Below are positions 5,310 to 7,767 of a stretch of 7,767 nt of DNA, piece after piece. The translations under genes and the position numbers were made by a program. This stretch comes from Acidobacteriota bacterium (GTDB taxonomy: Bacteria; Acidobacteriota; Vicinamibacteria; Vicinamibacterales; 2-12-FULL-66-21). Position 1 is the first letter of the stretch. Each line of letters starts with the position of its first letter. The DNA lies in contig JAIVJE010000322.1 in the NCBI GenBank assembly GCA_020200195.1, positions 1 to 7,767 on the forward strand. Direction: 5' to 3'. The notes under the pieces are model-generated. The model saw only the letters and a list, made by a program, of their open reading frames with translations. It searched no databases and was not told the DNA's origin.

Positions 5310-7215
5310 CGCGCTCTGGGAAAAAGGTAGGAATCTACCGGACGTCGTCGCGCCAGCTCTAGATTTTCTGAAACAGCTTGGGCTTTCTCCACGCGATGAG
5401 GAACTCGGCAACAGAATTCGCCTTGCCCTCATGCATCGTTCGTTCCTCTATGAAAACCAGGACTTGCTGCCTGGCGTCACGCCAGCTCATCTTGACGCGC
5501 TCACCACATTGGGTTCCACGTTCATGCGCCGGACGCTGGCTATCAGCGCCTATCGACGATTCGGCGACATCAGCAGCGGACTACTGAGCCGGGAAGTCAA
5601 CCACATCGGAACACTGGTGCCCGTGTGGGCTGCCAACGCACAATGGCTTCGCTCCGCAGCACTGATCAGCAAGGGACTAGCCCGCAACAACTTGCCCAAG
5701 AAGGTGCCAATCAGTCTTTTCCACCAGCTAATCGGGGTGCTCTGCCTGTCCGGCGAAGCTACTGCCGCAGAAGGACTAGTCGACGAGTTGCACCACCACG
5801 TACCAGCAAGCCCCGGCGTGGCCGATCCCAAGACGACACTGCAGGAATTGTTGCCCGGCAAGGCCATCCGCTACGAGTACAGCCGCGAGGGAGAAGACCA
5901 TGCGGCGACCTACCATGCAGTGGTCATCGACGAGGCTGGGCGACGCAGCGTGGGTAGCGGTGGCAGCAAGACCGCTGCCAGCCAAGCCGCCGCATGGGCA
6001 TTCATTGAGGCCAACTACCTCGACCTGGTCCCGGCCGGTCCAAATCCCCGGCAACCACGTTCACCACAGCCGGTCACGTCACATAACGCGCACGAGAAAG
6101 TGGTCCTCCAGCTGCAGGAGCTGTTCTCGCTTCCGGATTCCGCTCGGGGCTTGCTTTCGCAAGCGCTGATCCACCAGTCATGGGCCTACGAACATGCCCA
6201 ATCCATACAGGAAGCGAACCAACGGGACAACCAGGTGCTGGCCTATCTCGGGTCGACCACAACGAACTACGAGTACACCCGTTCGCTCTCGATAGCCATA
6301 TTGGAAAACAGGAGCGCTTCAAACGAACGTAAAATCCACACCCAGCAAAACGAGACGTTGGCTGACGCATTTCATCGCACGGGGTGCTCAGCCGGATTGC
6401 TACTCGGACGCGGGATGGCCCGTGAATCACGGACCGGTATCAGCACTGTGGTGACATCGGATGCGTTCCAAGCGATCGTCGGCGCGGTTCATGTCGTCTC
6501 CCGTTGCCCCATTACCCTGGCTGAAATCTGGCCGGTATCGTGGCGACCGATCTGGAATCTGGTGGCCCCCGAACAAGTCTTACCTGAAAGCACGCGGTTG
6601 CGCCTTGACCACCTGGCCGATGTCAGCCGACTTTCCGTGGAGTATCGGATCAAGGCACAAGGCCCAGATCACGCCCGGCTGTTCCGCGCCGTCATCGACG
6701 TGGACAGTGCCGCGCTCGGTCGATTGGTGACGATAGATGGCCCATTCGAACGTAGTAAAACTCAGGCCCACGAGCACTCCGCTGCACGCCTGATCGCGCT
6801 CCTGGAGACACTCAAGGAAGACACCCCAAACGCTACGGCTGACACGCCGCCATCCCTCGTCCAGTTCCTGGTCGTGCATCTGGCCACCGTGTTCGCGGCC
6901 AATCCAACGTGGCACGAACTCTGGGCACGTAAGCGACTTCTCGGGCTTCATCTCGCTAGCTCAAGCGCCCGGCTCCTTGCCTGGGCAGAAGCGGTAGACA
7001 CACTAATCGACGCACAGCTTGAGCCAAGCCTCGTGCACGATCTTGCCGCCGCCTACGCCACCGCCATGCGAAGCACCTCGCGCACGGGCCAAAACGACGA
7101 TAGCGATCCGTCGCCCGGAAGGGTGGGCTCGCTGGCCGACGCTGTCCGGCTGGCCATAGCGCTCGCTACCGCGCAGGTCGAAGCCGGGCTGGCTGCTAAT
7201 GCCGATGCTGAGTAG
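5296..7215 (+). CDS. Tandem pseudo-RNase III with two dsRNA-binding domains (Drosha/Dicer/RNC1-like layout)
   Basis: The 639-residue protein holds two RNase III-dsRBD units. Unit 1: RNase III fold about 21-170 (ALMHRSFLYEN at 44-54, TLGST at 71-75, FHQLIG at 142-147), then a dsRBD about 177-241 (DPKTTLQELL, GSGGSKTAASQAAA). A proline-rich linker (245-262) leads to unit 2: RNase III fold about 266-405 (ALIHQSWAYEH at 290-300, LAYLGS at 315-320, DAFQAIVGAV at 389-398) and dsRBD about 434-507 (GPDHARLF; SKTQA; SAARLIALLE). A helical, unrecognised tail follows to 639. Bacterial RNase III is about 220-250 residues with one unit and acts as a homodimer; here two units share one chain, so an internal dimer is likely. 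Of the E. coli ligands E41, D45, D114 and E117, unit 1 has T70, S74, S140 and H143, and unit 2 has A316, S320, D389 and Q392. Cleavage is therefore unlikely; binding structured or double-stranded RNA is the inferred role. It overlaps the scaffold gene by 14 nt and ends the visible operon. Confidence 0.88.
   Translation: MNSLDALWEKGRNLPDVVAPALDFLKQLGLSPRDEELGNRIRLALMHRSFLYENQDLLPGVTPAHLDALTTLGSTFMRRTLAISAYRRFGDISSGLLSREVNHIGTLVPVWAANAQWLRSAALISKGLARNNLPKKVPISLFHQLIGVLCLSGEATAAEGLVDELHHHVPASPGVADPKTTLQELLPGKAIRYEYSREGEDHAATYHAVVIDEAGRRSVGSGGSKTAASQAAAWAFIEANYLDLVPAGPNPRQPRSPQPVTSHNAHEKVVLQLQELFSLPDSARGLLSQALIHQSWAYEHAQSIQEANQRDNQVLAYLGSTTTNYEYTRSLSIAILENRSASNERKIHTQQNETLADAFHRTGCSAGLLLGRGMARESRTGISTVVTSDAFQAIVGAVHVVSRCPITLAEIWPVSWRPIWNLVAPEQVLPESTRLRLDHLADVSRLSVEYRIKAQGPDHARLFRAVIDVDSAALGRLVTIDGPFERSKTQAHEHSAARLIALLETLKEDTPNATADTPPSLVQFLVVHLATVFAANPTWHELWARKRLLGLHLASSSARLLAWAEAVDTLIDAQLEPSLVHDLAAAYATAMRSTSRTGQNDDSDPSPGRVGSLADAVRLAIALATAQVEAGLAANADAE
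5356..5805 (+). other. RNase III domain 1, all four metal ligands replaced
   Basis: Residues 21-170 keep the fold markers: the FLKQLGL helix, the HRS motif, the signature-helix LG dipeptide at 72-73, the LSREVNHIG segment resembling the SRMRATLV region, and LIG at 145-147. The four acidic positions of E. coli RNase III are T70, S74, S140 and H143. I conclude that it is catalytically dead. Confidence 0.75.
5824..6018 (+). other. dsRNA-binding domain 1
   Basis: Residues 177-241 begin DPKTTLQELL, nearly the same as the DPKTRLQEYL start of the bacterial RNase III dsRBD. A DHAATYHAVV strand follows, then the GSGGSKTAASQAAAWAF loop and helix that contact dsRNA. The SK and AAA positions are intact, so RNA binding is plausible. 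Confidence 0.85.
6091..6510 (+). other. RNase III domain 2, one acidic ligand kept
   Basis: Residues 266-405 include LLSQALIHQSWAYEH, a signature region in which LEFLGD has become LAYLGS, LADAFHRTGCSAGLLLGRG, and TSDAFQAIVGAV. That last stretch aligns with ADTVEALIGGV of E. coli RNase III. D389 matches D114, but E117 is Q392, E41 is A316 and D45 is S320. A single remaining acidic ligand should not support two-metal catalysis. Confidence 0.75.
6595..6816 (+). other. dsRNA-binding domain 2
   Basis: Residues 434-507 carry LSVEYRIKAQGPDHARLFRA, which matches the first strands of an RNase III dsRBD, and a final SAARLIALLETL helix. The loop has SKTQA, but the glycine-rich lead-in of domain 1 is replaced by DGPFER. 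The fold is likely; RNA contact is less certain than in domain 1. Confidence 0.7.
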
Positions 7216-7265
7216 ACAGAAGTCACAGACGGCCCACCTACGAGTTCGTCCCGCGCAGGTAGCCG

Positions 7266-7292
7266 CTACGTAACGAAAGGACCGTCACGTAG
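7266..7292 (+). promoter_or_regulatory. Hairpin presenting AAGGA in its loop (candidate CsrA-binding site)
   Basis: CTACGT (7266-7271) pairs with ACGTAG (7287-7292). After one A/C mismatch, ACG (7273-7275) pairs with CGT (7283-7285), leaving the seven-base loop AAAGGAC. CsrA proteins are known to prefer ANGGA exposed in a hairpin loop, and AAGGA at 7277-7281 fits. A CsrA-domain gene lies in the same window. That this hairpin is its target is inference. Confidence 0.4.
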
Positions 7293-7310
7293 GTCAACGT
7301 CAGCACAATC

Positions 7311-7316
7311 GGAGGG
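7311..7316 (+). promoter_or_regulatory. Strong Shine-Dalgarno-like GGAGGG
   Basis: GGAGGG is the best ribosome-binding-site match in the right-hand part of the window. The nearest start is GTG at 7328, 11 bases further on, which is a long spacing and opens a 59-codon frame. A GTG at 7359 opens a different, more coding-like frame. Because its target is unclear, this may be a relic or a control element instead. Confidence 0.3.
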
Positions 7317-7358
7317 AACGACACCAGGTGAACAGGCACATCCTGACAAAGGGGGCCG

Positions 7359-7571
7359 GTGAACAATCGAAAGAAACCCCAACGCAGGAGTCCGGTCCGG
7401 GTATGGAACGTCGCCGTTCACGGTGTGCAGCACGATCCGCCAGGCTCACGCAAGATCGCCACCGTGCTCATCCAACTCGTGAAAAGCATGCACGCACATC
7501 AGACTAAGCAGCTGGCTCTGCTCAAGACGCATGTGACACTCGGTCACGACCACAGGACACCTAAAAGGTGA
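7359..7571 (+). CDS. Possible small hypothetical protein (70 residues)
   Basis: A GTG start is preceded at short distance by AAAGGGGG (7348-7355). The middle of the frame, from about codon 13 to codon 45, has the high G/C third-base preference expected of a coding gene here. The product is basic and includes a helix-prone stretch, KIATVLIQLVKSMHAH. No family is recognised, and there is no signal peptide or membrane segment. It lies 143 bases after the pseudo-RNase III gene. It could equally be the remnant of a longer gene or chance, so confidence is low. Confidence 0.3.
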   Translation: MNNRKKPQRRSPVRVWNVAVHGVQHDPPGSRKIATVLIQLVKSMHAHQTKQLALLKTHVTLGHDHRTPKR

Positions 7572-7664
7572 TAGAACCCCTACAGAAACGCCCTGACCTA
7601 CGATTTCTCTACTGCATGCCATCCTGATGTACAACACGCTACGATAAACCCGCAGGTCAAAGGC
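7572..7664 (+). other. Short spacer before the right-hand partial gene
   Basis: This spacer contains two copies of CTACGAT (7598-7604 and 7639-7645), each including TACGAT, which resembles an actinobacterial -10 hexamer. No convincing -35 element lies at the right distance from either copy. A promoter for the right-hand gene is possible but weakly supported. Confidence 0.15.
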
Positions 7665-7767
7665 GTGCGAACCCCTAGGGTGGAGGTGCCGGGAGCCTAC
7701 TACAACACAAAGCGGCATGTCAGCGTGCTGGAATGTCTGATCAAGAAGCTGCCGGACTCCTCCAAGC
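7665..7767 (+). CDS. Start of an unidentified gene, cut by the right edge
   Basis: From about 7665 to the end one + frame stays open and shows strong G/C third-base preference. Its visible product includes VEVPGAYYNTKRHVSVLECL and ends KKLPDSSK. Candidate starts are GTG at 7665 (weak AAAGG upstream), GTG at 7680 and GTG at 7686 (GGTGGAG directly before it, with almost no spacing). The frame is open from 7575, so an earlier start cannot be excluded. Too little is visible to name a family. Confidence 0.4.
   Translation, partial: MRTPRVEVPGAYYNTKRHVSVLECLIKKLPDSSK

Larger units (their letters stand above)
7216..7358 (+). other. Gene-free leader-like stretch with competing hairpins
   Basis: No open frame with coding character is seen here. 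The stretch holds a 7-bp inverted repeat, ACCTACG at 7236-7242 and CGTAGGT at 7288-7294. A second hairpin (7266-7292) shares its 3' arm with this repeat, so the two cannot form together. GGAGGG follows at 7311. There is no T-run, so a typical intrinsic terminator is not supported. Whether it is the 3' end of the operon or the 5' leader of the next transcript cannot be decided. Confidence 0.4.

Noticed and set aside
7236..7294. Intrinsic terminator after the pseudo-RNase III gene
   Set aside because: Inverted repeats are present but no T-run follows, and the loop and flanks fit a regulatory hairpin at least as well.
7328..7507. 59-codon frame starting at GTG after GGAGGG
   Set aside because: The spacing to GGAGGG is long, third-base G/C preference is poor, and the product is arginine-rich with no known motif. 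It is kept only as a possible leader peptide.
7598..7645. Promoter built on the TACGAT hexamers
   Set aside because: The -10-like hexamers are reasonable but no acceptable -35 element lies 16-19 bases upstream of either one.
7671..7681. Palindrome CCCTAGGG as an operator
   Set aside because: Only eight bases and a single copy; too short to support a binding site without a second copy or conservation.
7446..7718. Minus-strand open frame of 90 codons at the right end
   Set aside because: It overlaps two + frames with better third-base G/C preference, and its product shows no known motif.

Overview
The window reads as GC-rich actinomycete DNA, by eye roughly 60% GC or more. Its long genes favour G or C at third codon positions, GTG and TTG starts are plausible, and the TPR and WD40 proteins are of the kind found in large actinobacterial STAND-type signalling and conflict proteins. 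Genus cannot be fixed from the sequence. No CRISPR array, rRNA, tRNA or transposase is visible, and every credible gene is on the + strand.

Layout: (1) From the left edge to 461 is a frame ending in a clear CsrA/RsmA RNA-binding domain; its 5' end may lie outside the window. (2) From 477 to 5309 is a 1610-residue scaffold: a winged-helix-like segment, about eleven 42-residue kinesin-light-chain-type TPRs, a second winged-helix/helical segment, then 14 WD40-type repeats that fit two seven-bladed propellers. It resembles the sensor half of STAND proteins but has no P-loop NTPase. (3) From 5296 to 7215, overlapping the previous gene by 14 nt, is a 639-residue protein with two RNase III-dsRBD units in one chain, as in Drosha/Dicer or plant RNC1, but with nearly all metal-binding residues replaced. 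(4) From 7216 to 7767 there is a structured leader-like stretch with a CsrA-site-like hairpin and a strong Shine-Dalgarno sequence, one or two doubtful small ORFs, and the start of another gene that runs off the right edge.

The three main genes are closely packed (15-nt gap, then 14-nt overlap) and look like one operon. Two encode RNA-binding folds and the third is a very large protein-interaction scaffold. My working hypothesis is an RNA-sensing or RNA-regulatory complex, possibly a defence system: the tandem pseudo-RNase III would bind structured or double-stranded RNA, the CsrA part single-stranded GGA motifs in hairpin loops, and the TPR/WD40 protein would assemble or signal. Domain calls rest on motifs read directly; the system-level function is inference. 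I cannot tell from here whether this combination has been described before.
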